A program made the position numbers and the translations under genes. The notes under the pieces are model-generated. The model saw only the letters and a list, made by a program, of their open reading frames with translations, had not been told where the DNA came from and searched no databases. A stretch of 64,000 nucleotides of DNA from Anaerolineales bacterium. Lineage in GTDB: Bacteria > Chloroflexota > Anaerolineae > Anaerolineales > UBA11579. Positions within the stretch are counted from its first letter, which is position 1. Every line of letters begins with the position of its first letter. Shown here in pieces: positions 34,633-42,650 of this stretch. The DNA lies in the NCBI GenBank assembly GCA_025808555.1, contig CP075526.1, forward strand, positions 2,179,063 to 2,243,062, written 5' to 3'.

Positions 34633-35349
34633 TCACAAAGCTACGTTATATACACCCAACAGCACAACCAGCACCGCTCCTGCACACAAGAACGGTGCAT
34701 ACGGGATGGATGCAAACATGGAATAGCGCCCGCGCAGCAGACTGATGAATACAAACGCCAAGCTGTACATGCCTGCCAGCAGCACGCCGGCGAACAGGGC
34801 CGGCATCACCGCCGGCCAGCCCATCAGCAGGCCGATCACACCCGCCAGATTGACATCGCCAAAACCCAGAGCAGTCTCCTGCCAGCTTTGCTTACGAAGG
34901 CGGGCCAGCAGGCGGCCGATCAGCTCACCGGAAAAATACAGGCCCAGCATCAGCAGGAAGCCAGCCGCCCCACCCGCCAGCGTAGGCAGCAGCTCGTGGC
35001 GCATCACGCCAATCGCTCCCAATGCCAGCGCGCCGAAGATGCTCACTGGGTGGAGCACCAGGCGATGTTCAATATCAATGACGGCGACCAGTGTGAAGTA
35101 GCTGAGTACAAGTGACAGCAGGTATGGAGAAAAATCCGCCGGCGGGTTTTGGAACACGTACACGCAGGCCAGCAGCAGCACAATGTGGACGACAAACTTG
35201 CGCGCCGAATGAATGTACTCCCCAAGCGACTGTGCGGTCAGCGGCCACCAGGCCGGCCGCGCCAGCCGACGCTCGGCAGGCAGCACATCGGCCAGGTAAT
35301 TGACGACCAGGCCGGACAGCAGGCCGAGAAGGATGCCAATAAAAAGCAT
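34633..35349 (-). CDS. Prepilin peptidase-like A24 aspartic membrane protease
   Basis: A 238-residue membrane protein. The two catalytic Asp are in VAVIDIEHRLVLHP and LGFGDVNLAG (the GxGD motif). About six helices are visible. The N-terminal domain is short and lacks the CxxC zinc motifs of PilD, as in many A24 enzymes without the methylase part. It would cleave type IV prepilin leaders; no pilin genes are in the window. ATG 35349 is chosen because the frame upstream is charged and non-membrane, and a TACAAT lies 6 nt before it. Confidence 0.88.
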   Translation of the reverse strand: MLFIGILLGLLSGLVVNYLADVLPAERRLARPAWWPLTAQSLGEYIHSARKFVVHIVLLLACVYVFQNPPADFSPYLLSLVLSYFTLVAVIDIEHRLVLHPVSIFGALALGAIGVMRHELLPTLAGGAAGFLLMLGLYFSGELIGRLLARLRKQSWQETALGFGDVNLAGVIGLLMGWPAVMPALFAGVLLAGMYSLAFVFISLLRGRYSMFASIPYAPFLCAGAVLVVLLGVYNVAL

Positions 35350-35355
35350 GCCGAG

Positions 35356-35361
35356 ATTGTA
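35356..35361 (-). promoter_or_regulatory. -10 box for the prepilin peptidase gene (leaderless arrangement)
   Basis: TACAAT on the minus strand, 6 nt before ATG 35349. The rest of the spacer up to 35556 holds a GGGTGGGG/CCCCACCC hairpin (35429-35474) and nothing else that I recognise. Confidence 0.45.
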
Positions 35362-35556
35362 AAGGCAACGGGAGGCAGAACGCCAGATGAAGCCGGCGCT
35401 GCCGTCAAAGTTATTGTTGCTAGAATATGGGTGGGGGTCAAAAGATATTACTACCAACTTTGCGCTCCCCACCCTGTTTCAGTCATAGCGGGCTTATAGC
35501 ACAAGATACTGGCAGGCTGACGGATCAGGGCCGGCTGTCAAGGAAGCTGGCAAACA

Positions 35557-35588
35557 AAAAAAGACCGAGCTTGCGCTCGGTCTTTTTT
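35557..35588. terminator. Bidirectional intrinsic terminator after trx
   Basis: GACCGAGC-TTGC-GCTCGGTC with six A before and six T after, so it works on either strand. It ends the thioredoxin transcript. Confidence 0.93.
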
Positions 35589-35602
35589 AGTGGAAATAGT
35601 GC

Positions 35603-35962
35603 TTAGTTGGCTTCGGCAGCCGGGCGAGAGGCCACGTCTACGAACTGGTCGAAGAGTTCGCGCAGCATAGGCTCGGGCAGCGCGCCCACCTGGCGGTGGA
35701 CCAGCTTGCCGTTGGCGACGAACAACATGGTGGGGATGCCGCGCACATCAAACTGGCCAGCCCACTGAGGGTTCTCGTCGGTGTTGACCTTGGCGATCAC
35801 CACTTTGCCAGCGTACTCACCGGCAAATTTATCCAGGATAGGGGCTACGGCACGGCAGGGGCCACACCAGGGCGCCCAAAAATCCACCACTACCGGGGTA
35901 TCGGACTGCAAAACGGCCTTCTCGAAGGCTTCGTCAGTTACATGAATAGGTTCGTTGATCAT
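35603..35962 (-). CDS. trxA: Thioredoxin
   Basis: A 119-residue thioredoxin with the active site FWAPWCGPCRAVAP (Cys at about residues 32 and 35) and the cis-Pro in VRGIPTMLFVANG. It reduces protein disulfides in the cytoplasm and could serve the ArsC-type reductase. Start ATG 35962 (MINEPIHV) is chosen over ATG 35974 because GGAG sits 6-7 nt before it. Single gene with its own terminator. Confidence 0.95.
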   Translation of the reverse strand: MINEPIHVTDEAFEKAVLQSDTPVVVDFWAPWCGPCRAVAPILDKFAGEYAGKVVIAKVNTDENPQWAGQFDVRGIPTMLFVANGKLVHRQVGALPEPMLRELFDQFVDVASRPAAEAN

Positions 35963-36029
35963 TTTATGCTCCATTATCGAGTTCTATACTGTTTGATGGC
36001 CTGTTGCAAGCCAATCTTACCCTCGGGAG

Positions 36030-36035
36030 TATAAT
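36030..36035 (+). promoter_or_regulatory. -10 box for scpA (leaderless arrangement)
   Basis: TATAAT ends 6 nt before the GTG start of scpA. Confidence 0.6.
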
Positions 36036-36041
36036 GCCCGC

Positions 36042-36821
36042 GTGGTTTCCCTTCTGCATCGAGACGCCCCCCAACCCTACACTGTAGACACGCCGGTATA
36101 CCAAGGTCCGCTGGATCTGCTGCTGCAACTGATCGAACGCGCTGAGCTGGATATTACCAAACTGGCGTTGGCGCAGGTGACAGACCAGTTCCTGGGCTAC
36201 ATGCGCACCCTGCAGGAACTCAAAGCCGAGCGCGTGTCCGAGTTCCTGGTGGTGGCCGCGCGCCTGATGCAGATCAAGTCAGAGGCGCTGCTGCCGCGCC
36301 CGGTTGTGCGCCAACCAGACGAAGAAGACCCCGGCGAAGCGCTGGTGCAGCAGCTATTGCTGTACAAGCGCTTCAAAGAGCTGGCCAGTTTGCTAACCCT
36401 GCGCCAGGATGATGCCATGCGCAGCTACCTGCGCATGGCATCGCCGCCCAAGGTGGAAGGCCGCCTGGACCTGAGTGGCATGACCGCCGAGGACGTGTAC
36501 CGCGCGGCGATGAAGGTGTATGCCAAGGCCGACGCGCGTGCGCCGCTGCGCACGGTGGTGGCCGCGCCGCGGGTGACGATTCGCGAGAAGATCAAGGCCA
36601 TCGCCGAGGCAATGCGCCACAAGACTGTGACGACGTTCCGCGAGCTGGTGGCAAAAACGCCCGACCGTTTGCATGTGGTGGTTACTTTTCTGGCGATGCT
36701 GGAGCTGGTGCGCCGCTACCGCATTGCGGCCAAGCAGGATGAGCTCTTTCAGGAGATCGAGCTGCGCCGCGATGACAATTGGAACGAGACGCTGGACTTT
36801 GAGTTGGAGTTCACCGAGTAA
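36042..36821 (+). CDS. scpA: Segregation and condensation protein A (kleisin)
   Basis: A 259-residue kleisin. The N-terminal signature YQGPLDLLLQLIERAELDITKLALAQ (about residues 18-43) binds the SMC neck. The C-terminal winged helix contains VTTFRELVAKTPDRLHVVVTFLAMLELVRR. It works with SMC, whose gene lies at 44.7-48.3 kb on the other strand, to compact and segregate the chromosome. The usual partner scpB does not follow; repeat copies and a GIY-YIG gene come next. GTG start 36042. Confidence 0.94.
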   Translation: MVSLLHRDAPQPYTVDTPVYQGPLDLLLQLIERAELDITKLALAQVTDQFLGYMRTLQELKAERVSEFLVVAARLMQIKSEALLPRPVVRQPDEEDPGEALVQQLLLYKRFKELASLLTLRQDDAMRSYLRMASPPKVEGRLDLSGMTAEDVYRAAMKVYAKADARAPLRTVVAAPRVTIREKIKAIAEAMRHKTVTTFRELVAKTPDRLHVVVTFLAMLELVRRYRIAAKQDELFQEIELRRDDNWNETLDFELEFTE

Positions 36822-36827
36822 GGCCCC

Positions 36828-36967
36828 AGTCATTCCGACGAGGGGCGTAGCCCGAGGAGGAATCCTTTAGGGCACTGCAAAAGCAAGCAGGTCCTTCTTG
36901 GTCTAAGGGTTCCCCGGCTTTGATGGCTTGCGGACTAAGGAGCATCAATATGCCGCCTCGGAATAAC
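36828..36967. repeat. Palindromic repeat, copy A ('agtcattccgag' family)
   Basis: It begins AGTCATTCCGACGAGG and ends CCTCGGAATAAC, with inner arms GAGGAATCCTTTAG and CTAAGGGTTCCCC. It is closely related to copy B, which follows after 9 bp. Copy A is the more diverged of the two. Confidence 0.85.
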
Positions 36968-36976
36968 AAAATGCCC

Positions 36977-37116
36977 AGTCATTCCGACGAGGGCGTAGCC
37001 CGAGGAGGAATCCTTTAGGGCACTGCAAACCAAGTAGGTTTTTCTTGGCCTAAAGGATTCCTCGGCTTTCTACACTAAAGTCAAGGTGGATTTGTACAGA
37101 CCGCCTCGGAATGACT
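36977..37116. repeat. Palindromic repeat, copy B, ending 4 bp before the GIY-YIG gene
   Basis: Outer arms AGTCATTCCGA and CCTCGGAATGACT; inner arms GAGGAATCCTTTAG and CTAAAGGATTCCTC are exact complements. It is the better preserved copy and abuts the GIY-YIG start codon. Confidence 0.88.
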
Positions 37117-37120
37117 GCTT

Positions 37121-37399
37121 ATGCCCTACTATGTCTACATCATGGCCAACCGGACGCGTACAATTTACACGGGCATCACAAGCAACCTGGAAGGCCGAGT
37201 TAACCAGCACAAAAACAAGCTCATTGAAGGATTTACCAAGAAATACGAGATTACTAAACTGGTTTATTATGAGGAGCATCCCACTGCGTTTGATGCAATT
37301 GCGCGTGAGAAGCAAATCAAAGCGTACCGTCGAGAAAAGAAGACTGCGCTCATTAACACCACCAATCCGCAATGGAATGACCTGGCTGAGGACTGGTAA
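37121..37399 (+). CDS. Small GIY-YIG nuclease-superfamily protein
   Basis: A 92-residue single-domain protein. The catalytic strands are YYVYIMANRTRTIYTGIT (YVYI...YTGIT in place of GIY...YIG). The family Arg is in LEGRVNQHKN and the metal-binding Glu in AIAREKQIKAYRREKK. It belongs to the UvrC/Slx1-like YhbQ/COG2827 group, proposed to be structure-specific endonucleases; the true role is unclear. Its ATG lies 4 bp after palindromic repeat copy B, and the E1 gene begins 5 bp after its end. Association with the repeats suggests a mobile unit, which is inference. Confidence 0.88.
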   Translation: MPYYVYIMANRTRTIYTGITSNLEGRVNQHKNKLIEGFTKKYEITKLVYYEEHPTAFDAIAREKQIKAYRREKKTALINTTNPQWNDLAEDW

Positions 37400-37404
37400 C
37401 TGGA

Positions 37405-39510
37405 ATGCCCCCGAAGAAAAAAACTCAAAGCGTAAAGCCCAAAACTGCTGCACCCAAAGCCGCGAAAAAAGCCACTGCGCCTCAAGTGGACTGGGCGCAC
37501 GTTGCCCGCCTGTTGCTGACCTCGCGCACGATTGACGAGATCGAGGAGCAGGAACTGGCCCCGGCTGGCAAAGTAACCTACCAGTTCTCCTCCAAAGGGC
37601 ACGAGCTCTCACAGATCCTGCTTGGCTTGCAACTGACGCAAGGAAACGACGCGGCCACGGTGTATTACCGCAGCCGCCCATTCATGCTGGCCGCCGGCCT
37701 GACCCCACAGGAAGCCTTTGCCGCCGACATGGCCCGCACCGGCTCGCCCTCCGAAGGGCGCGATGTGGGCGTGGTGTACAGCCTGCCGCCGCGCCGCGGT
37801 GTCACCGTACTGCCATCTTCCGGCGATGTGGGCGCCCAATACACGCCCGCCGCCGGCTGGGCCCAGGCCGTCACCTATTACCAGAGCGAACTCAAGGACA
37901 AGGACTGGAAGAACGCCATCGCCGTGGCGCTGGGCGGAGACGGCTCTGTGGCCACCAATGGCTTCTGGGCTGCGCTCACGATCGCCACCACGCTTGAGTT
38001 GCCCATGCTGTTCTTTATCGAGGACAACGGCTACGGCATCTCGGTTCCGCGCCACTTCCAGACCCCGGGCGGCGACATCAGCGCCAACCTGGCATCCTTC
38101 AAAAATCTAAAACTGACCACCGGCTCCGGCACCGCGCCGGACGAAGCGGCTGGCCTGATCACCGAGGCAGTCAGCTACGTGCGCTCCGGCGCCGGCACAG
38201 CCCTGCTCAAGCTCAATGTGCCGCGCCTGACCGGCCACACGTTTGGCGAAGACCAAACTGCTTACAAGAGCGACAAGCAGCTCAAAGAAGAACGCAGCCG
38301 CGACCCCATCGAGACCCTGCGCAAGCACCTAGGTGCCAAGTTTGATTGGGATGGGTTGAAAACTGAAGTGGAGCAAGATGTACGCAAGCAGCTGGCGGCC
38401 GCCGAGCAGAACCCGGAGCCGGCCAGCCTGACCGGCACGCTACACCTCTTCGCCAGCGGCGAGCACCGAGCACAGGTGCCGCCTGCGCTCAACAAGCCCG
38501 CGCCCATCTTTGGCAGCGTAGCTGCCGAAGACGGCGCACGCATCAACATGTCCGAGGCCATCCGCCGCACGATGGAGGTGGAGCTGGAGCAAAATCCGCG
38601 CCTGCTCATCTTCGGCGAGGATGTTGGCCCGCGCGGCGGTGTGCACCGCGTCACGCTCGATCTGCAAATGAAGCATGGCGTGGCTCGCGTCTTTGATACT
38701 TCGCTATCCGAAGAGGGCATCATTGGCCGCGCTGCGGGCATGGCTTTCGCCGGGCTCACGCCGCTGCCTGAGATCCAGTTCCGCAAATATGCAGACCCGG
38801 CCACCGAGCAGATCAACGACACCGGCTGGGTGCGCTGGCGGACCCATGGCAAGTTCGCTGCGCCGGTGGTCATCCGTATCCCGGTCGGCTACAGCAAGAA
38901 GACCGGCGACCCGTGGCACTCCGTCTCCGGCGAGGCCATCTACGCCCACAGCCTGGGCTGGCGTGTGGCGATGCCCTCCAACGCCGCCGATGCTGTCGGC
39001 TTGCTGCGGGCAGCTCTGCGCGGGCAGGACCCTACAATTTTCCTCGAACACCGCGCCCTGTACGACACGCCGCCCTCGCGCCGCCCCTACCCGGGCGACG
39101 AGTACGCCCTGCCCTTCGGCCAAGCCGCGATTGTGCAGCCCGGCGACCAGCTCACCGTGGTGAGCTGGGGCGAGATGCTGCACCGTTGCCTCGAGGCCGC
39201 CGAGCCTTTCGCCAGCCGGGTCGAGATCATTGACCTGCGCACCATCTCGCCGTGGGACCGCGAAACCGTGTTGGCCTCGGTGCGCAAGACCGGGCGCTGC
39301 CTGGTGGCGCACGAGGATACGCACACCGGCGGCTTCGGCGGCGAGATTGCTGCCACCGTAGCGCAAGACGCCTTTGCTTATCTCGACGCGCCGGTTTCAC
39401 GCATCACCACGCCGGACGCTCTCATTCCTTACAACATCGCTTTGATGAACACCATCATCCCCAGTGTGGAGGCATTACGAACACGCATAGACGAATTGCT
39501 CAAGTGGTAG
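37405..39510 (+). CDS. Fused 2-oxoacid dehydrogenase E1 (alpha and beta in one chain), ThDP-dependent
   Basis: A 701-residue fusion. Residues 1-30 are a Lys/Ala-rich leader. The alpha half (about 30-330) has the ThDP motif GDGSVATNGFWAAL and FFIEDNGYGISVP. The beta half begins about residue 380 with INMSEAIRRTMEVEL and contains IFGEDVGPRGGVHRVT, DTSLSEEGIIGRAAGMA and EDTHTGGFGGEI. The layout matches branched-chain 2-oxoacid or acetoin/pyruvate E1 heterotetramers joined into one chain. It would decarboxylate a 2-oxoacid and acylate an E2 lipoyl domain; no E2 or E3 gene is in the window. Its end overlaps the cytochrome gene by 7 nt. Confidence 0.92.
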   Translation: MPPKKKTQSVKPKTAAPKAAKKATAPQVDWAHVARLLLTSRTIDEIEEQELAPAGKVTYQFSSKGHELSQILLGLQLTQGNDAATVYYRSRPFMLAAGLTPQEAFAADMARTGSPSEGRDVGVVYSLPPRRGVTVLPSSGDVGAQYTPAAGWAQAVTYYQSELKDKDWKNAIAVALGGDGSVATNGFWAALTIATTLELPMLFFIEDNGYGISVPRHFQTPGGDISANLASFKNLKLTTGSGTAPDEAAGLITEAVSYVRSGAGTALLKLNVPRLTGHTFGEDQTAYKSDKQLKEERSRDPIETLRKHLGAKFDWDGLKTEVEQDVRKQLAAAEQNPEPASLTGTLHLFASGEHRAQVPPALNKPAPIFGSVAAEDGARINMSEAIRRTMEVELEQNPRLLIFGEDVGPRGGVHRVTLDLQMKHGVARVFDTSLSEEGIIGRAAGMAFAGLTPLPEIQFRKYADPATEQINDTGWVRWRTHGKFAAPVVIRIPVGYSKKTGDPWHSVSGEAIYAHSLGWRVAMPSNAADAVGLLRAALRGQDPTIFLEHRALYDTPPSRRPYPGDEYALPFGQAAIVQPGDQLTVVSWGEMLHRCLEAAEPFASRVEIIDLRTISPWDRETVLASVRKTGRCLVAHEDTHTGGFGGEIAATVAQDAFAYLDAPVSRITTPDALIPYNIALMNTIIPSVEALRTRIDELLKW

Positions 39511-39884
39511 CTCTCGGTTTTCTGGCACCCGGCCTGCTGGCCGCCTGCGGGGGGCCGCCGGATACTTCGCTGCCCACTGAGCCGGTTGTACAACTCAGCC
39601 CGCAGGAAGAAGCTGGTAAGCGTCTGTTCAGCCAGTACTGCGGCGCGTGCCACAGCATCGTGGGCCAGGCCAACATCGTTGGCCCGGCCATGACGGGTAT
39701 TGCCACCCGCGCCGAGACGCGCATTGAGGGCATGAGTGCGCACGATTATCTGATCGAATCCATCCTTGACCCTGGCGCTTATCTCGTGCCCGGCTTCGAT
39801 AATCTGATGCCCAGCACCTGGGGCACCACCCTGACCGGCGAAGAGATGGACGCCATCATCGCCTTTATGCTCACGCTCAAATAG
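39504..39884 (+). CDS. Lipoprotein monohaem cytochrome c
   Basis: A 126-residue protein. It starts at GTG 39504 with a very short lipoprotein signal (FLAPGLLAACGG, Cys near residue 15). One class I cytochrome c domain follows: haem motif YCGACHSIVGQ near residue 50, axial Met in NLMPSTWG, and the terminal helix EEMDAIIAFMLTLK. It would be anchored to the outer face of the membrane and carry electrons. The start lies inside the E1 gene's final codons, so translation is probably coupled. It precedes the dihaem peroxidase-like gene by 53 bp and may be its electron donor. Confidence 0.88.
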   Translation: MVALGFLAPGLLAACGGPPDTSLPTEPVVQLSPQEEAGKRLFSQYCGACHSIVGQANIVGPAMTGIATRAETRIEGMSAHDYLIESILDPGAYLVPGFDNLMPSTWGTTLTGEEMDAIIAFMLTLK

Positions 39885-39937
39885 CCCGTCAGGGTTATGA
39901 TGCGGGTTGGATTCTTACAGAGGAGACATTTTCGCCA

Positions 39938-42178
39938 ATGAAGACACTACTCACCTGGGTTCTGCGCATCCTCGGCCTGTTGCTGGGCGTGCTGCTCATT
40001 GCGCTGGCCGTGGCCGCCTTCACCCCCGTGCCGCGGGATGTGCTGCCCGCCGTGTACGGCGCCGGAGCCAGCTCCGTGCAGCCCTCCACCACGGGCCTGC
40101 TGCGCGCCTTCCCTGAGCTCAATTCCCCGGTAGACAATCCGCAAACGCCGGAAAAAGCCGAACTGGGCCGCCTACTATTCTTCGACCCGGTGCTGTCTGA
40201 GAACAACGAGATGAGCTGCGCCAGCTGTCACCATCCCGACCTCGGCTTTTCTGACGGCATGCAACTGGCCCAGGGTGTGAATGGCGAAGTACAGCGCAAC
40301 GCGCTCAGCTTATGGAATGTAGGCTTCAACGCCCACTTCTTCTGGGATGGCCGCGCCGCCACCCTCGAGGACCAGGTGCTGGTGCCCCTTGAGCACCCCA
40401 ACGAGATGCAGGTCAGCGACCGCGGCTCGTTGGAAGCTGAGCTGACCGCCATCCCTGCCTATGTGGACCTGTTCGATGCCGCCTTCCCCGGCGAGCCGAT
40501 CAGCACGCTCAACGTGCAGCGCGCACTGGCCGCTTTCGAGCGCACGCTCATCAGCAACAACAGCCCGTTTGATGCATACGCCGCCGGCCAGCTGGATGCG
40601 CTCACCGCCAGCCAGCGCCGCGGCTTCGCCATCTTCCGCTCGGCGGCCACGCGTTGCTTCGAGTGCCACAGCGCGCCTACCTTCGCCAACGACACCTTCC
40701 GCATCACTGGCGTAGCCGACCTCGACGGCCAGGAGCACGACCCTGGCCGCTCCGCGGTGGGCGATGCGCCGGATGGCGCCTTCAAGGTGCCGACCTTGCG
40801 CAACATCGTGCTCAGCGCGCCGTATATGCACAACGGCATCTTCTCCAGCCTGGAAGAAGTCATTGACTTCTACGCAGCTGGCGGCGGGCGTGCCGACGGC
40901 GTTGAGAATGTAGACCCGCTCATCCGCGCTTTTCAACTCACCGATCAGGAAAAGACCGACCTGATCGCTTTCCTCTACAGCCTGACCGACGAGAGCAACC
41001 TGCCGGAGATCCCGCGCGAGGTGCCCTCCGGCCTGCCGGTGGTCTCGCCGATGCGCAACATCGAGCGTGAAACTGCCACCGAGACGAATGCCGTCGCCAA
41101 CGGCGAGACCGTGGGCAGCGGCAGCGGCCAGCAGATCGAAGTGCAGGCTGGCGAAACCATCCAGGCTGCGGTGGACCGCGCTCGCTCGGGTGACACGGTG
41201 CTGATCCCCTACGGCGTGTACAACGAACGCGTCGTGGTGGATCTCAATGACATTACGATCTTGGGTGTGCCCAACGAAGCGGGCGAAAACCCGATCCTGG
41301 ACGGCCAGGGCAAGCTGACCGAAGCGGTCATTGCCTCAGGCAGTGACTTTGAGATCGGCTACCTGACCGTCAAGAACTACACCGACAACGGCGTCATCGT
41401 GGAGGGTGTGACCAACGTCTACATGCACCACATCTACGCCGAGAACACCGGCACCTACGGTCTGTACCCTGTACAGAGCACCGGCGTGCTGATCGAACAC
41501 AGCGAGGTGACCGGCGCAGATGACGCTGGCATCTATGCCGGCCAGAGCGAGGATGTAGTGATCCGCCACAACATCGTGCACGGCAACGTGCTGGGCATCG
41601 AGGCCGAGAACACGGTGGGCGCCGAACTGTATGGTAACCACGCCTACAACAACACCTGTGGCATCCTGGTTGTGGTGCTGCCCCACCTCACCTCAAAAGT
41701 CTCGCTCAACACGGTGGTGTACGACAACCTCATCGAGGCCAACAACCACAGCAACTTTGCCAAAGAAGGCACGGCCGCGGCCATCATGCCGCCGGGCACC
41801 GGCATCGCTTTGATCGGCTCGGACAATGTTGAGGTCTACAACAACACCATCCGCGACAACAACACCGGCGGCATCGGCATCTTCAGCCTCACCATCGCCT
41901 TCGACAAGAACGAGATCGACGTCGGCGACCGCCCCGAGAACATTCACATCTACGACAATGTGCTGAGCGGCAACGGCAAGCAGCCTGACCCGTTCCTGGC
42001 TCAGCTGGGCGTGCCAGGCTCCGACATCCTGTGGGATGTCAGCGGCGCCGGCCTGCGCGTGGACCAGCCGGAGGGTATCAGCATCTTCCCGCCGCTGCTG
42101 CCCACCTCCACCTGGGGTGATTGGGCCTACAACATGTACTGGAACGCGCTTAACTTCCTCGTCGGTCTGGTGAGCTAG
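39938..42178 (+). CDS. Dihaem cytochrome c peroxidase-like/parallel beta-helix fusion protein
   Basis: A 746-residue exported protein. Residues 5-28 form a signal anchor. A MauG/CcpA-like domain (about 45-360) holds two haem c motifs, CASCH (94-98) and CFECH (240-244). Typical peroxidase landmarks are FFDPVLSENNEMSC, NALSLWNVGFNAHFFWDGRA, VPTLRNIVLSAPYMHNG and DLIAFLYSLTD. A linker rich in Thr/Ala/Gly leads to a right-handed beta-helix (about 385-720) with repeats such as GVLIEHSEVTGADDAGIYAG and NVEVYNNTIRDNNTGGIGIF. From memory, beta-helix and dihaem cytochrome families occur as neighbouring pairs and sometimes fused; the pair has no known function. ATG 39938 follows GAGGAG. Confidence 0.9.
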   Translation: MKTLLTWVLRILGLLLGVLLIALAVAAFTPVPRDVLPAVYGAGASSVQPSTTGLLRAFPELNSPVDNPQTPEKAELGRLLFFDPVLSENNEMSCASCHHPDLGFSDGMQLAQGVNGEVQRNALSLWNVGFNAHFFWDGRAATLEDQVLVPLEHPNEMQVSDRGSLEAELTAIPAYVDLFDAAFPGEPISTLNVQRALAAFERTLISNNSPFDAYAAGQLDALTASQRRGFAIFRSAATRCFECHSAPTFANDTFRITGVADLDGQEHDPGRSAVGDAPDGAFKVPTLRNIVLSAPYMHNGIFSSLEEVIDFYAAGGGRADGVENVDPLIRAFQLTDQEKTDLIAFLYSLTDESNLPEIPREVPSGLPVVSPMRNIERETATETNAVANGETVGSGSGQQIEVQAGETIQAAVDRARSGDTVLIPYGVYNERVVVDLNDITILGVPNEAGENPILDGQGKLTEAVIASGSDFEIGYLTVKNYTDNGVIVEGVTNVYMHHIYAENTGTYGLYPVQSTGVLIEHSEVTGADDAGIYAGQSEDVVIRHNIVHGNVLGIEAENTVGAELYGNHAYNNTCGILVVVLPHLTSKVSLNTVVYDNLIEANNHSNFAKEGTAAAIMPPGTGIALIGSDNVEVYNNTIRDNNTGGIGIFSLTIAFDKNEIDVGDRPENIHIYDNVLSGNGKQPDPFLAQLGVPGSDILWDVSGAGLRVDQPEGISIFPPLLPTSTWGDWAYNMYWNALNFLVGLVS

Positions 42179-42199
42179 CCCAAGGACGTACAAGCGACC

Positions 42200-42236
42200 A
42201 AAGAGCCTATGGCATGCGCCATAGGCTCTTTTTCTT
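42200..42236. terminator. Intrinsic terminator after the peroxidase/beta-helix gene
   Basis: AAAGAGCCTATGGC-ATGC-GCCATAGGCTCTTT followed by TTCTT. Perfect 14-bp stem. Confidence 0.93.
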
Positions 42237-42267
42237 GGCTGAGATGGCCGCACTCTCATCCCAACTG

Positions 42268-42276
42268 TGCTAAAAT
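42268..42276 (+). promoter_or_regulatory. Extended -10 promoter for rpsF-ssb
   Basis: TGCTAAAAT, like the TGCTATAAT nonamer before tig and tRNA-Leu, about 65 nt before the rpsF start. A ribosomal-protein leader of that length could hold control elements, though none is recognised. Confidence 0.6.
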
Positions 42277-42341
42277 TCCACGCTTTTATCAACTCGCTCT
42301 TGGCCGCGCAGCTGAGGGCTTGCCCACGAGAAGGAGTTTAG

Positions 42342-42632
42342 ATGCGCAAGTACGAAGTGACTTTTATTGCCCACCCCGACCTTGACGGCGAGGCCTTCAA
42401 GGCGCTCAACGAGCAAGTCCAGGGCTGGATCTCCAACGCCGGCGGCAAGATCGAGAAGACCGATGTGTGGGGCAAGCGCAAGCTGGCCTACCCCATCAAG
42501 AAGCAGGCTGAAGGCCAGTATGTTCTGCTGCATGCAGATATGGACCCGGCCTCCTGCGCCGAACTCGAGCGCCAGTTCCGCCTGCAAGAATCCGTCATGC
42601 GCTTCCTCATCGTGGCGGTAGACGAGGACTAA
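42342..42632 (+). CDS. rpsF: 30S ribosomal protein bS6
   Basis: A 96-residue S6. It begins MRKYEVTFIAHPDLDGEAF and carries the family core WGKRKLAYPIKKQAEGQYVLL. It binds the S15-S18-S6 site of 16S rRNA. GAGAAGGAG lies 8 nt before the ATG. It is followed by ssb after 18 bp, but rpsR, which normally completes rpsF-ssb-rpsR, is absent. Confidence 0.97.
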   Translation: MRKYEVTFIAHPDLDGEAFKALNEQVQGWISNAGGKIEKTDVWGKRKLAYPIKKQAEGQYVLLHADMDPASCAELERQFRLQESVMRFLIVAVDED

Positions 42633-42650
42633 CCCTCGTACAGAGGCACT

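Noticed and set aside
35350..35556. Small RNA gene between the prepilin peptidase and thioredoxin genes
   Set aside because: There is a GGGTGGGG/CCCCACCC hairpin and a TAGAAT, but no convincing -35, no conserved RNA motif that I recognise and no dedicated terminator.
36828..37116. CRISPR array at the tandem repeats
   Set aside because: There are only two 140-bp palindromic units with a 9-bp gap, without short repeats or spacers of regular length. No cas gene is present in the window.
42277..42341. Ribosomal-protein leader RNA before rpsF
   Set aside because: The 65-nt leader has no clear S6-S18 binding structure that I can draw with confidence.
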